In this document: one piece after another, positions 32,672-42,389 of the stretch
Numbering within the stretch: the stretch's first letter is position 1
How the letters are laid out: each line of letters begins with the position of its first letter
Origin: Mycobacterium sp. GA-0227b
Lineage (GTDB): Bacteria; Actinomycetota; Actinomycetes; Mycobacteriales; Mycobacteriaceae
NCBI RefSeq assembly: GCF_001499855.1
Contig: NZ_LQIK01000001.1
Span: 310,001 to 374,000 of the forward strand
Direction of reading: 5' to 3'
DNA: 64,000 nucleotides
Notes under the pieces: generated by a model
Database searches by the model: none
Told to the model about the DNA's origin: nothing
The model's input: the letters and a program-made list of their open reading frames with translations, nothing else
Program-made: the position numbers and the translations under genes

Positions 32672-34240
32672 GTGAGTGACGACTCGCTGCGCGACGACCA
32701 CGCCGAACTGTTGCGGCGCCGCGAGCTCACCGAGGACACGGCCCGGCCCGAGGCCGTCGAGCGCAGGCATGCGGCGAACGCCCGCACCGCGCGGGAGAAC
32801 ATCGCCGACCTCGTCGACGAAGGGTCGTTCGTCGAATACGGCCGCTTCACCATCGCTGCGCAGCGGCATCGCCGCGACCTCGACGACCTGATCGCGCGCA
32901 CGCCGGCCGACGGCCTGGTCGCAGGCACCGCACGAATCAACGGGCACCTCTTCGGAAATGACCGCAGCGCCTGCGCGGTGCTGTCCTACGACTACACCGT
33001 GCTGGCCGGGACGCAGGGCGCGCTGGGCCATCGCAAGAAGGACCGGCTCTTCGAGCTGATCGAGCGGATGCGCCTGCCGACGGTGTTCTTCGCCGAGGGC
33101 GGCGGCGGGCGCCCGGGCGACACCGACATCCCGGTCGTCTCGGCGCTCGACGCGCGCGCGTTCAAGCTGTGGGCGGCACTGTCGGGTGTGGTGCCGCGGA
33201 TCGCTGTCGTCAACGGCCGCTGCTTCGCGGGCAACGCCGTCATCGCCGGGTGCTCGGACCTGATCGTGGCGACGGAGGGCACGTCGATCGGCATGGGCGG
33301 TCCGGCGATGATCGCCGGCGGGGGACTCGGCGACGTGCCGCCCGACGAAGTCGGACCGATCAGCATGCAGGCGCCCAACGGCGTGGTCGACGTCGTCGTC
33401 GCGGACGAGGCCGAGGCGGTCGCGGTGACCAAACGGTTGCTCGGATATTTCCAGGGCACCACCGGGCCCGCCCAGGCCGCCGACCAAAGTCGTTTGCGCT
33501 CAATGGTTCCCGAGCGTGCCCGCCGGGCATATCAGGTAGCGCCGGTGATCGAGACGCTGGCCGACCAGGGGTCGGTGACGTTCCTGCGCACCCGATTCGC
33601 TCCGGAAATGGTGACGGCGTTGGCGCGTCTCGACGGTCGCGCGGTCGGCATCATCGCCAACAACACCATCGTGATGGCCGGTGCGATCACCGCCGCGGCG
33701 GCCGACAAGGCGGCCCGCTTCCTGCAACTGTGCGACGCGTTCGGGCTGCCGGTCGTCTCGCTGGTCGACTGTCCGGGGTACATGGTGGGACCGGCGGCCG
33801 AATCCGAGGCGCTGGTGCGCCGCGCGTCCCGGATGCTCGTGGCGGGCGCCGCGCTGGAGGTTCCGCTGATAGCGGTGATACTGCGCCGCGGATATGGCCT
33901 GGGTGCCCAGGCGATGACCGGTGGGAGCCTGCACGAGCCCGTCCTCACGGTGGCCTGGCCGGGTGCTCATCTGGGACCGATGGGGCTGGAGGGCGCGGTC
34001 CGGTTGGGCATGCGCAAGGAGCTCGACGCGATCGCCGACGACGCCGAACGCGAGGAACGCGTCCGCCAGGCGACGGCGGTAGCGCAGGAGAATGCCAAGG
34101 CGCTCAACGCCGCTCAGCTGTTCGAGATCGACGATGTGATCGATCCGGCGGAAACGCGCGACGTCATCATCAACACGCTGACCGCGGCCACCGCGCACGC
34201 ACATCGTCGCGCCGGCCGACGGTTTGTCGACACCTGGTAG
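32672..34240 (+). CDS. Acyl-CoA carboxylase carboxyltransferase (AccD-type) subunit
   Basis: 522 residues, matching the beta subunit of propionyl/methylcrotonyl-type acyl-CoA carboxylases that transfer carboxyl from carboxybiotin to acyl-CoA. Two crotonase-like halves are seen: residues about 60-260 (oxyanion-hole region with AGNAVIAGCSDLIVA and GTSIGMGGPAM) and about 290-510 (GRAVGIIANN, VDCPGYMVGPAAE, AVILRRGYGLGAQAM). GTG start at 32672. No biotin-carrier subunit is next to it, so its partner lies elsewhere; substrate not assigned. Confidence 0.88.
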   Translation: MSDDSLRDDHAELLRRRELTEDTARPEAVERRHAANARTARENIADLVDEGSFVEYGRFTIAAQRHRRDLDDLIARTPADGLVAGTARINGHLFGNDRSACAVLSYDYTVLAGTQGALGHRKKDRLFELIERMRLPTVFFAEGGGGRPGDTDIPVVSALDARAFKLWAALSGVVPRIAVVNGRCFAGNAVIAGCSDLIVATEGTSIGMGGPAMIAGGGLGDVPPDEVGPISMQAPNGVVDVVVADEAEAVAVTKRLLGYFQGTTGPAQAADQSRLRSMVPERARRAYQVAPVIETLADQGSVTFLRTRFAPEMVTALARLDGRAVGIIANNTIVMAGAITAAAADKAARFLQLCDAFGLPVVSLVDCPGYMVGPAAESEALVRRASRMLVAGAALEVPLIAVILRRGYGLGAQAMTGGSLHEPVLTVAWPGAHLGPMGLEGAVRLGMRKELDAIADDAEREERVRQATAVAQENAKALNAAQLFEIDDVIDPAETRDVIINTLTAATAHAHRRAGRRFVDTW

Positions 34241-34450
34241 CCAGACCTGACGGCTGGCGAAGTAGGGGGACGGTGCCGCCTGCGCCTCTCGGCGAGTGGT
34301 CGCTCGCAGCGACAGATGTGATTGGGGCCCGGGGCATGCCCGGCACCGTCGCATGAGTCAACCACCCGCTGCGGCGCCTTATTCCGGTACGACAGCGGGT
34401 GTCGGCCGCCCGCCGCCGAGCCCCCGATCCGGCGGCGGACGAGCCGACGG

Positions 34451-34741
34451 TCAGGCAGACTCTGCGTACGCTCGACGCTCACGCACCGGATAACCGTTGC
34501 GTTCCGCCAACGACTTCAGCTGCCGTAGAGCAAACGTCCGGCCGCGTCCGGCCTCGGGCACGAAGATTCCCGCCCAGAGGCCCTCGGCGCGCGGCAGTTC
34601 GCAGGCTTCGCGGGCGCAGAGCCAACGCCGCGGGCAAGCGCGGCAGATCGCCTTGGCCTCCTCGTCGGCCGACGTGGTCCACCGCTCCGGATCCCGGGTG
34701 CAAGCCCCGACGGGGATTTCGTCCCATTCCGAAGTGTTCAT
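34451..34741 (-). CDS. whiB6: WhiB6, [4Fe-4S] WhiB-type regulator of ESX-1
   Basis: 96 residues (M. tuberculosis 116). The four cluster ligands are Cys in VGACTRDPE, AICRACPRRWLC (CxxC, then Cys after five), and the WhiB GLWAG turn is present (GLWAGIFVPE). The C-terminus LAERNGYPVRERRAY is close to M. tuberculosis WhiB6. It senses redox/NO and controls ESX-1 genes, next to which it lies. Start ATG 34741 (MNTSEW). Upstream open frame is rejected since conserved sequence begins after that Met. Confidence 0.92.
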   Translation of the reverse strand: MNTSEWDEIPVGACTRDPERWTTSADEEAKAICRACPRRWLCAREACELPRAEGLWAGIFVPEAGRGRTFALRQLKSLAERNGYPVRERRAYAESA

Positions 34742-35053
34742 CAGTCTCGCTCCTTGTGCGGTGTCGGCGGCGAACCTGCCGCGGTGGTGAAAACGTAGCG
34801 CACAAACCGTAGCGATGCAACAGTTCATCCCAATCCAACGGCACTTGTGATGCGCCTAGCAATCGTTAACGCAGGTAGAGTGGAATTCGCTTTGATCGAA
34901 AACGTAGCGTTGATGAGGTTTCTGCGACTGCAGAACCACAGCGTCGAGACGTCTTTGCTTCGCCACGCCAAGCCCAAGCCGTAGCACCGGGTGTAACGAT
35001 GGCTACGATTACGGGGCCGTTCCGCCCCGCCCGCCCATGAGGATCGCCGCGCC
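34742..35053. promoter_or_regulatory. Divergent 312-bp regulatory region between whiB6 and the HTH gene
   Basis: Holds two exact copies of GAAAACGTAGCG (34789-34800, 34898-34909) and a near copy, AAACCGTAGCG, at 34804-34814, all on the same strand. They are candidate binding sites for a regulator of whiB6 and/or the HTH gene. No ORF of merit. Which protein binds is not known from sequence. Confidence 0.5.
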
Positions 35054-35785
35054 ATGACCCACCCGGAGTCGATCGACCAATCGATCGAGGCGCCCGATCC
35101 CGGCATGGCCCGGGCAGGTGCGGCGGCCGCGGCGCGGCGTCGCGAACTCAACATCAGCCAGCGCAGCCTCGCCGCCGACGGCATCATCAACGCCGGCGCG
35201 CTGATCGCGTTCGAGAAGGGCAGGAGTTGGCCGCGGGAGCGCACCCGAGCAAAGCTCGAGGAGGTGCTTCAGTGGCCGCCGGGCGCGATCGCGCGAATCC
35301 GCCAAGGCGAACCGGTCGACGGCGACGACCGTACGCCGCCGCCCCCGCCCGCCGACGAGGTGCCGCTGATAGCGCAAGCGGTGATCACGGCCGTGAGCAC
35401 CTTCGACTCGGCGATCGCGGCGCTGCCCGCGCAGGACGATTTGGAGTTCGGACCGAAGGTGACGAAGATCCTGGCCGACCTGCGCCAGCTGGAGGCCGTC
35501 GCCGCACGGGCGACACGAATCAGCAAGGTCACCCCGCCGCTGATCAAGGCGTTGAGCGCGGTCCGGACGCGGTACGACACGCTGATGTTGCGGGCGGCGC
35601 GGGGTCCGCAACCGACGCTCGGCCAGCGGCTCTACGCCGCCCGTCGCGGTGCGAACCTGACGATCTCCGAAACCGCGCAAGCCGCTGGGGTGTCCGACGA
35701 CGACGTGATCCACGTCGAAGCCGAACAGGCGGTGTCCGCGGCGGCCGCCGAGGCGATCGAGGTGCTCGTCCGCGAACTCGCCTGA
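35054..35785 (+). CDS. HTH regulator-like protein of the ESX-1 locus
   Basis: 243 residues. The N-terminal 75 residues form an XRE-like HTH (RRRELNISQRSLAADG, then ALIAFEKGRSWPRE). The C-terminal 150 residues (RQLEAVAARATRI, RAARGPQPTLGQRLYAARRG, TISETAQAAGVSDDDV) contain a second HTH-like unit and are clearly paralogous to the C-terminal half of the FHA protein at 58373-59290 (shared LMxRAARxPxxTLGQRLYxAR). I do not know an established symbol. Diverges from whiB6; likely regulates ESX-1 or the ParA-like neighbour. Confidence 0.75.
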   Translation: MTHPESIDQSIEAPDPGMARAGAAAAARRRELNISQRSLAADGIINAGALIAFEKGRSWPRERTRAKLEEVLQWPPGAIARIRQGEPVDGDDRTPPPPPADEVPLIAQAVITAVSTFDSAIAALPAQDDLEFGPKVTKILADLRQLEAVAARATRISKVTPPLIKALSAVRTRYDTLMLRAARGPQPTLGQRLYAARRGANLTISETAQAAGVSDDDVIHVEAEQAVSAAAAEAIEVLVRELA

Positions 35786-35795
35786 GAGGGCGACG

Positions 35796-37232
35796 TCAGT
35801 ACCGCTCCCGACTGCGGTCGTCGCTGGCCGGAAAGTGCTCGGCCAGCGCGGCGGCGATCTCGAGGAACCGACGCCGCGTCGCCGCGGTCATCTCTGATGT
35901 CCCGTTGATGACGCCACCGGGTCGCAGGTGCCCGTCGAACGGCACCTCGATCACCTTCTGGCCCTGCCCCGAAAACTGTTGCGCCAGAATCGAACGCGTT
36001 CGCTTGTCGGCGTGCCCGTCCGAGTCGTTGAGGACGATGACCGTGCGCTCGAGCAGCCGCGTCAGCCCCCGCGCGGCCAACCAGTCCAACGTCTGGCCCG
36101 CCGCCGCGGCGCCGTCAACCCACGGCGAAGACACCACGATCAATGCGTCCAGGTCGCGGAGGGCCTCCTGGGTGACCGGCGCGTCCATCGTCGAACTGCA
36201 GTCGATGATCGAGATCGTGAAGTGGCGGTCCAACCGGGAGGTGGCTTCCCGGTAGATGGCCGGATCGAGCACGCGGCGGCGGGCGGGGGTGGCCTCTCCG
36301 GCGAGTACGAACAAGCCGGCGGCGTTGTTGCCCACCCGGCTGCGGACGTCGGCGAAGGTCTCCAGATGCTGGTCGGACGCGAGCTCCCAGTACGAGCCCT
36401 GCGCCTTGGGATCGACTCGGCTGCCGAGCTTGCCGAATGCGGTGTCGGCGTCGATGGCGACCACCCGGTCGTCCTGGCGCAGTTCGGCGAACACCGAGCC
36501 GATGCTGGCCGAGACCGTCGTCTTGCCGACCCCACCCTTGCCCATCACACCGATCTTGAAGTGGCCCCGCAGCGGCCCCCGGATCGTGGCTTCCATCTCG
36601 GCCTGCCGGATCTCGTCCGGACCCGGCCCGAGGTTCACCAGTCCGAAAGTGGCCCGGTACAGAACGAACCGCCAACCCCGGCTGGGCGGAACCCGGCGCG
36701 GGGGAACCAGTTCGTCGGCCCTGATCCGCTCGGCATACGAGCCGGTCGTCGGCGGAGTCGTCGGCCGACCGTCCGGACCGTATCCGCCACCCGGCCACTG
36801 GCCGGATAACGGCGCCTGCTGCTGCGGCGGCGGGGGAGCCGGCCGCTGAGGTGGGCGAGGCGGCGTCGGCCTGGTGGCCGGCGGCTGACCCCAGGCGGCT
36901 GGATCGGGACGGCCGCCGGTGGGCACGGGCCCGGTGTCGCGCGGAGACCCTGGCGGCGGCCCGAACCGGGAGGGCGACTGACGGAAGCTGACACCAGACC
37001 GTTCCGGCGCTTGGAATCCCGGTGGAGGTTCCGGCGACGGCGCAGCGCGGGGGAGATCGTCGTCACGGGTTTCATGCGGCTCGGGAGCGGGATAGTCGAC
37101 GGGCGGCCGCGGCGCCACCGGCGAATGCGGGGGAGTCACCGGATCGGGGTCGGGGTCCGAGGGCTCGTAGTCGGTCTTTTCGGGGCCCGTCCAGCCGAGT
37201 TCTTTCCGCAATGCGTCATCGCGGTCGGTCAC
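35796..37232 (-). CDS. EspI-like MinD/ParA-type ATPase with Pro-rich N-terminus
   Basis: 478 residues. Residues 1-210 are Pro/Gly-rich and probably disordered; the C-terminal 260 are a MinD-type ATPase with deviant Walker A GKGGVGKTTVS and VVAIDADTAFGKLG. It parallels EspI (49031-50458): same Pro-rich-plus-ATPase architecture and the linking motif RGWRFVLYRATFGLVNLG versus RGWRHLLYVLTRINLGLS. Start GTG 37232 fits GGAGGAG eight bases upstream. Oriented against the secretion operon, next to the HTH gene (tail-to-tail, 10 bp). Confidence 0.85.
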   Translation of the reverse strand: MTDRDDALRKELGWTGPEKTDYEPSDPDPDPVTPPHSPVAPRPPVDYPAPEPHETRDDDLPRAAPSPEPPPGFQAPERSGVSFRQSPSRFGPPPGSPRDTGPVPTGGRPDPAAWGQPPATRPTPPRPPQRPAPPPPQQQAPLSGQWPGGGYGPDGRPTTPPTTGSYAERIRADELVPPRRVPPSRGWRFVLYRATFGLVNLGPGPDEIRQAEMEATIRGPLRGHFKIGVMGKGGVGKTTVSASIGSVFAELRQDDRVVAIDADTAFGKLGSRVDPKAQGSYWELASDQHLETFADVRSRVGNNAAGLFVLAGEATPARRRVLDPAIYREATSRLDRHFTISIIDCSSTMDAPVTQEALRDLDALIVVSSPWVDGAAAAGQTLDWLAARGLTRLLERTVIVLNDSDGHADKRTRSILAQQFSGQGQKVIEVPFDGHLRPGGVINGTSEMTAATRRRFLEIAAALAEHFPASDDRSRERY

Positions 37233-37850
37233 TGCGATCTCCTCCGGATGTCGGTGCGTCGGCCCCCTCCACAAGTATCAACTACCCAGCCAGGCGGCCT
37301 CTCGAGCGTGCCGCATGCTGCCGTGGCCAGGTAACAGCAAACACAGTCGCGGTGGTTGCGGCGACGGTCGAAGCGCTCTTCGAGCCACGGCACCAACAGC
37401 GAGAAAGCTCGGAAGCGGCCCCCGGAGAGCCCCACAGCCGCACGTGATGTCGTTGCACGGCCAACGTCGGCCAGACCGACGACAATTTTTGCTGTATCCG
37501 GTGTCTATCCTCTCTGACGATGATTTGACGTTCGCCATCAGCGCATCATGGCGGACCTCGGTGCCCTCCGGCGGAGGGCAAAATTGGTGACATGGGCGGC
37601 CCTGAAGCGCTGGTACGCTGACGTGCGGCAAAGGGGTTTGCGGACACGAATCACTGCGATGCGGGCGTGAACCGCGGCAAAGAAGCGGCGGACAACGCGT
37701 GGTGGATCCGGCCGACGAGCCTCGCGGCGATGGGTTCGCGCACCGAAATCGGTGAAGCGCGGCCCTCCGTTGGCGGTTAGGTTGGTGCGGGTATTCACCC
37801 GGGCCGCCGGCCGGGCTGCCAACGACGAGAAGTAAAGGAGCGATGGATCC
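37233..37850. other. About 620-bp gap upstream of the espG1 operon
   Basis: Separates the ParA-like gene and the ESX-1 core, which diverge from here. It should contain promoters for both. No espE or espF-like ORF is present; open frames here are fully Arg/Pro/Ala-rich and do not resemble proteins. Ends in the ribosome site AAAGGAG (37834-37840). Confidence 0.5.
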
Positions 37851-37913
37851 ATGTCCGGCGAAGACCTGTGCGCCACCACCGCCCACCTTTGCGTTCTGGC
37901 GGATCGGCCGTGA
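37851..37913 (+). CDS. Short ORF coupled to espG1
   Basis: ATG 37851 lies 10 bases after AAAGGAG and opens a 20-codon frame (MSGEDLCATTAHLCVLADRP) whose TGA overlaps the espG1 GTG as GTGA. espG1 itself has only a weak ribosome site, so translation may depend on this ORF. The peptide may matter only as a ribosome loader. An alternative ATG at 37843 is only two bases from the ribosome site and reads a different frame. Confidence 0.45.
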   Translation: MSGEDLCATTAHLCVLADRP

Positions 37914-38746
37914 GCCCCGACGCTACGCACATCGACGACGTCGTCGGCGTCGAGGTCACGATCGACGGCATGCTGGTGATCGCAGACCGGCTCGGGCTGA
38001 CGGAGTTTCCGACCGCGCTGGGAATCCGGCTCAACATTCCGCAGCCCGATCTGCGTGACCGGGTGTGGGAGCAGGTGGCCCGGGACCTGACCGAGCAGGC
38101 TGTGCTCGACGTTTTCGGCCAACCGCACCCCGAGGTGGCGGCCATGGTCGACACCCTGAGTAGGGCCGACCGGACGCTGGAAGCCCGATGGTGGCGGCGC
38201 GACGTGGGCGGGAAGATGGTGCGTTTCGTCGTCTGCCGCAAGGGCGATCGGCATGTCGTCGCGGCTCGTGACGGTGACATGTTGGTGCTGCAGCGGATCG
38301 CCCCGCAGGTCGGGCTCGCGGGCATGGTGACGACGGTGCTGGGCCCTGCGACGGCGGCCGACGTGGAACCCCTGACGGGCGTCGCCAGCAAATTGGCCGA
38401 ATGCCGGGAAGCAAACCAGCTCGCGGCCTATGGGCTCGCGCCGACCTCCGCGCGCGCGTATGCCGACATCATCGCCGAGCCCGAGAGCTGGGTGGAGATC
38501 ACCGCGATCGAACGCCATCCCGGCGGCACCTTCACCCAGGCCGATGTCGCGGCCGGGGTGCTCGATTCGAAGCACGGGCGGATCGTGTCGATTCCGCGAC
38601 GGGTCAGTGGCGAACTGTACGGAAGCTTCCTGCCGGGGACTACCGAGAATCTGCAGCGGGCGCTCGACGGGCTGATCGAATTCCTGCCCTCGGGCACCTG
38701 GTTCGAGCAGACCGCGGACAGTGAGGAAGGCGTCCATGGCGAGTGA
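37910..38746 (+). CDS. espG1: EspG1, ESX-1 chaperone of PE/PPE substrates
   Basis: 278 residues (M. tuberculosis EspG1 about 283). Cytosolic chaperone that binds the tip of PE-PPE heterodimers, here presumably PE35/PPE68, and keeps them soluble for secretion. N-terminal VEVTIDGMLVIADRLGLTEF and later HPEVAAMVDTLSRADRTLEARWW and TFTQADVAAGVLDSKHGRIV match the EspG fold. The start is taken as GTG 37910 (VSPDATHIDDV). Identification is also supported by its place directly before espH and eccA1. Confidence 0.92.
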   Translation: MSPDATHIDDVVGVEVTIDGMLVIADRLGLTEFPTALGIRLNIPQPDLRDRVWEQVARDLTEQAVLDVFGQPHPEVAAMVDTLSRADRTLEARWWRRDVGGKMVRFVVCRKGDRHVVAARDGDMLVLQRIAPQVGLAGMVTTVLGPATAADVEPLTGVASKLAECREANQLAAYGLAPTSARAYADIIAEPESWVEITAIERHPGGTFTQADVAAGVLDSKHGRIVSIPRRVSGELYGSFLPGTTENLQRALDGLIEFLPSGTWFEQTADSEEGVHGE

Positions 38747-39191
38747 GACGCCTCCGGAAGGGTTCGACTCCTTCATTCGCGGCGAGGATCCGACGGACTC
38801 GGTCCTTGACGCATTGGCGATCTACTCGCCGGGCGAACCCGTCGAAACCGAAACCACGGACCCCGTCTTCACCGTGACCAACCCGCCGGGCACGGTCGCC
38901 GTCAGCACGTTCCTCGACGGCCGGGTCAGCCAGATCGAACTGTCGCCGAAGGCCGCCGAGCTGACTGAAGCCGACCTCGCTGCCGAAGTCGTGGTCATCG
39001 CCGGCCTGGCGACCCGAGAGGCGAAGTCGGCCCAGCACGCGATGATGCTCGAGGGAATGCGGGAACAGGGCCACGACGACGCGGCGACCCGCGACTTCCT
39101 GACCCGCGATCTTGATCTGCCCAGCCCGGAACAGGCCCGGGCCGAACGCGCACGGGTGTTCGCGACAAGATATGCGGGTGACGATGACTGA
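38736..39191 (+). CDS. espH: EspH, ESX-1 secretion-associated protein
   Basis: 151 residues (M. tuberculosis 183). Cytosolic protein required for secretion of some ESX-1 substrates. Visible blocks: DSVLDALAIYSPGEP, TVTNPPGTVAVSTFLDG and the C-terminal HDDAATRDFLTRDLDLPSPEQ. Start ATG 38736 has GAGGAAGG upstream and overlaps the espG1 end by 11 bases; its own end overlaps eccA1 by 8 bases. Assignment rests on similarity of the central block and conserved position between espG1 and eccA1. Confidence 0.88.
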   Translation: MASETPPEGFDSFIRGEDPTDSVLDALAIYSPGEPVETETTDPVFTVTNPPGTVAVSTFLDGRVSQIELSPKAAELTEADLAAEVVVIAGLATREAKSAQHAMMLEGMREQGHDDAATRDFLTRDLDLPSPEQARAERARVFATRYAGDDD

Positions 39192-40905
39192 GCACCTCGC
39201 CAGCCTGTTCGGAAGCGCGGTCGGCATGCTGCCCAGCGCGCCCGCGCGCTCGTTCGAGATCTTCACCGAGATCACCACTCTGGACGAATCCGCCTGCGAC
39301 GCCTGGGTGGGTCGCATCCGCTGCGGAGACACCGACCGGGTCACCCTTTTTCGGGCCTGGTATTCCCGCGCCAACTTCGGCCAACTCGCCGGCTCCGCCG
39401 AAATCTCGATGAACAGCGTGAACGCGCGGGTCCCGATCGGGGGGCAGTTCGGGGACATCACCTACCCGGTCAACTCCCCGTTGGCCATCGCGATGGGTTT
39501 CGCGGTGAACGAGGCGTCGGTCGGCAATTACGCCGACGCGATGGAGGCACTCGAGGACCTGCCGTCCGCCGGAGCCGAGCACCTGGTCGCCTGGGTCAAG
39601 GCCGTTGTCTACGGTGCGGCCGGGCGCTGGACCGATGTGATCGAGCAGGTTCGCGGGGCAGCGGGCTGGCCCGACAAGTTCCTCGCGGCCGCGGCAGGTG
39701 TGGCGCACGGCGTCGCCGCGGCCAACCTCGGGCTGTTCACGGAGGCCGAGCGGCGCCTGACCGAGTCGAACTCCTCGCCCGCAGGAGAAGCATGCGCACC
39801 CGCGATCGCGTGGTTTCTGGCGATGACCCGGCGCAGCCAGGGCAACGAAGAGGCCGCGGTGGCGCTGCTGGAATGGCTGCAGGCCACCCATCCGGAGCCG
39901 AAAGTCACTGAAGCGCTACGTGATCCGTCGTACCGGCTGACCACGACCACCGCGGAGAAGATCGCCGCTCGCAAAGACCCTTGGGACCCGACGAGCGTGG
40001 AGGCCGACACCGCCGGTCGTGACCGGCTACTGGCCGAGGCGCAGGCCGAATTGGAGCGCCAGATCGGGCTGACCCGGGTCAAGGAGCAGATCGAGGCGTA
40101 CCGCGCCGCAACACAGATGGCCAAGATCCGCGCGGCGCGAGGCATGAAGGTTGCGCAGGCGTCGAAGCACATGATCTTCGCCGGACCGCCCGGCACCGGG
40201 AAGACGACGATCGCCCGCGTGGTGGCCAGCATCCTCGCCGGCCTCGGGGTGATCAGCGAGCCGAAACTCGTCGAGTCCTCGCGCAAAGACTTCGTCGCGG
40301 AGTACGAAGGGCAGTCGGCGGTCAAGACGAGCCGGACCATCGACCGCGCGATCGGCGGCGTGCTGTTCATCGACGAGGCCTACACCTTGGTGCAGGAACG
40401 CGACGGCCGCGCCGACCCGTTCGGCACCGAGGCGCTGGACACGCTGCTGGCCCGGATGGAGAACGACCGCGACCGCCTGGTGGTCATCATCGCCGGCTAC
40501 AGCGCCGACATCGACCGCCTACTGGAGTCCAACGACGGCCTTCGGTCGCGTTTCGCGACCCGCATCGAGTTCGACTCCTACACCCCCGACGAGATCGTCG
40601 AAATCGGCAAAGTCATTGCAAAGGCGAATGATTCGGCGCTGGACGAGGAGGCGGCGAAGCGGGTCCTGGAAGCCGCCACGCTGCTGAGCCAGCGGACGCT
40701 GAACGGCAAACCCGCCCTCGACATCGCCGGCAACGGCCGTTACGCCCGCCAGCTCGTCGAGGCGGGTGAACAGAACCGGGACATGCGGCTGGCCCGTTCG
40801 CTCGACGTCGACAGCCTCGACGTCGAACAGCTCAGCGAGATCAACGGTGAGGACATGGCCGCCGCCATCGCCGCGGTCCACGGACGTCTGAGCATCGGCG
40901 AGTAG
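39184..40905 (+). CDS. eccA1: EccA1, AAA+ ATPase of ESX-1 (CbxX/CfqX family)
   Basis: 573 residues, equal to M. tuberculosis EccA1. N-terminal half (1-280) is made of TPR-like helices; C-terminal AAA+ domain has Walker [11 protein letters not shown] (about residues 332-341), Walker [12 protein letters not shown], and sensor/arginine residues in [13 protein letters not shown]. Helps disassemble EspG-bound substrates ahead of export. Start ATG 39184 lies inside the espH end; upstream open frame to 39112 is antiparallel to nothing and lacks similarity. Confidence 0.95.
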   Translation: MTEHLASLFGSAVGMLPSAPARSFEIFTEITTLDESACDAWVGRIRCGDTDRVTLFRAWYSRANFGQLAGSAEISMNSVNARVPIGGQFGDITYPVNSPLAIAMGFAVNEASVGNYADAMEALEDLPSAGAEHLVAWVKAVVYGAAGRWTDVIEQVRGAAGWPDKFLAAAAGVAHGVAAANLGLFTEAERRLTESNSSPAGEACAPAIAWFLAMTRRSQGNEEAAVALLEWLQATHPEPKVTEALRDPSYRLTTTTAEKIAARKDPWDPTSVEADTAGRDRLLAEAQAELERQIGLTRVKEQIEAYRAATQMAKIRAARGMKVAQASKHMIFAGPPGTGKTTIARVVASILAGLGVISEPKLVESSRKDFVAEYEGQSAVKTSRTIDRAIGGVLFIDEAYTLVQERDGRADPFGTEALDTLLARMENDRDRLVVIIAGYSADIDRLLESNDGLRSRFATRIEFDSYTPDEIVEIGKVIAKANDSALDEEAAKRVLEAATLLSQRTLNGKPALDIAGNGRYARQLVEAGEQNRDMRLARSLDVDSLDVEQLSEINGEDMAAAIAAVHGRLSIGE

Positions 40906-40907
40906 GC

Positions 40908-42389
40908 ATGGCGGGTTTCCGGCTCACCACCAAGGTGCAGGTCAGCGGGTGGCGCTTCCTGCTGCGGCGCGTGGAGCACGCGATCGTGCGACGGGACACC
41001 CGGATGTTCGACGACCCGCTGCAGTTCTACAGCCGCGCCGTGTCCGCCGGCGTCGTCATCGCGGTACTGATCTGTCTGGGCGCCGCGCTGTTGGCGTACT
41101 TCAAGCCGCTCGGAAAGCGCAGCGGCGACACCCTTCTCGTCGACCGCAGCACCAACCAGCTCTATGTCGTGCTCCCGGACAGCGGCCAGTTGCGCCCGGT
41201 GTACAACCTGACTTCCGCGCGGCTCGTTCTCGGGAACTCGGGAACACCGTCGGCGGTGAAATCCGATGAGCTCAACCGGATGCCGAAGGGTCAGCCCGTC
41301 GGAATACCCGGAGCCCCTTACGCAACACCGGTCGGCAGCGCGAGCTCGATGTGGACGCTGTGTGACACGGTGACCAAACCGGAGAGCGTGGCCCCGATCG
41401 TAGAGACCTCGGCCATCGTGCGACCCCTGGTGACCGACGCCTCGGTGGGGCCGATGCGTGCCATGGAGGGCATCTTGGTGACCTACGAGAACGAAAGCTG
41501 GTTGGTCACCGAAAGCGGCAGGCACGACATCGATCTCGCCGATCGCGCGATAACGTCGGCGGTCGGGATTCCGGTCACCGCCAAGGCGACGCCGATCTCC
41601 GAGGGACTGTTCAACGCGTTGCCCAACGCAGGTCCGTGGCGGCTGCCCGTGATCCCCTCCTCGGGCGCGCCGAATTCGCTTGGCTTACCGCCGAATCTCG
41701 TGATCGGCTCGGTGTTCAAGGCGCTCACAGAGGATGGCAACCAACATTTCGTGGTACTCCCCGACGGCGTCGCCCGGATCAACGACACCACCGCCGCGGC
41801 TATCCGTGCCACCAACTCGTTCGGTCTCGTCACACCGCCTGCGGTGGAGGCGAGCGTGGTCGCGAGAATCCCCGAGCACGTGTTCGCCTCACCGTTGCCC
41901 GCCGAGCCGCTGAACATTCTGTTGCGTGGGGACGCCCCCACGCTGTGCTGGTCCTGGCGGCGCGAACCGGGTGATCAGGCGCCGAAGACGACGGTGATCG
42001 CCGGCCGCCACCTGCCGATCCCGGCGTCGGCGATGAACACCGGGATCAAGCAGATCGGCGGCGACGCAACGGTTTACATCGAGGGTGGGCAGTACATCCG
42101 GTTGCAGTCGCCCGATCCGCGGTACGGCGAGAGCCTGTATTACGTCGACCCGCAGGGCGTGCGCTACGGGCTACCCAACGAGGACACCGGGAACGTGCTC
42201 GGGCTCAGCGGGCCGGTGACCGCACCGTGGCAGGTGGTCGGCCTTCTCGTTGACGGACCGGTGCTGTCGAGGGAGGCGGCCCTCGTCGAACACGACACCC
42301 TGCCGCCAGACCCCAACCCGCGCAAGGTCGGCGACGGCACCGCAGGTGCGGCGCAGCCGGCCACGTCCCAGACCGGAGGCGGCGGATGA
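40908..42389 (+). CDS. eccB1: EccB1, ESX-1 membrane-complex component
   Basis: 493 residues (M. tuberculosis 480). A short cytosolic N-terminus ([20 protein letters not shown]), one membrane helix near residues 44-64 ([21 protein letters not shown]), and a large periplasmic part with repeated R3-type beta domains including VPLGLRE-type and [20 protein letters not shown]. Part of the hexameric ESX core complex with EccC, EccD and EccE, acting in the periplasm. Two-base gap after eccA1; ATGA overlap with eccCa1. Confidence 0.95.
   Translation: MAGFRLTTKVQVSGWRFLLRRVEHAIVRRDTRMFDDPLQFYSRAVSAGVVIAVLICLGAALLAYFKPLGKRSGDTLLVDRSTNQLYVVLPDSGQLRPVYNLTSARLVLGNSGTPSAVKSDELNRMPKGQPVGIPGAPYATPVGSASSMWTLCDTVTKPESVAPIVETSAIVRPLVTDASVGPMRAMEGILVTYENESWLVTESGRHDIDLADRAITSAVGIPVTAKATPISEGLFNALPNAGPWRLPVIPSSGAPNSLGLPPNLVIGSVFKALTEDGNQHFVVLPDGVARINDTTAAAIRATNSFGLVTPPAVEASVVARIPEHVFASPLPAEPLNILLRGDAPTLCWSWRREPGDQAPKTTVIAGRHLPIPASAMNTGIKQIGGDATVYIEGGQYIRLQSPDPRYGESLYYVDPQGVRYGLPNEDTGNVLGLSGPVTAPWQVVGLLVDGPVLSREAALVEHDTLPPDPNPRKVGDGTAGAAQPATSQTGGGG

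Noticed and set aside
37278..37886. 202-codon minus-strand ORF in the espG1 upstream gap, possible espE/espF remnant
   Set aside because: Cys/Arg/Pro-rich with no helical pattern; wrong strand for espE/espF and overlaps the espG1 leader.
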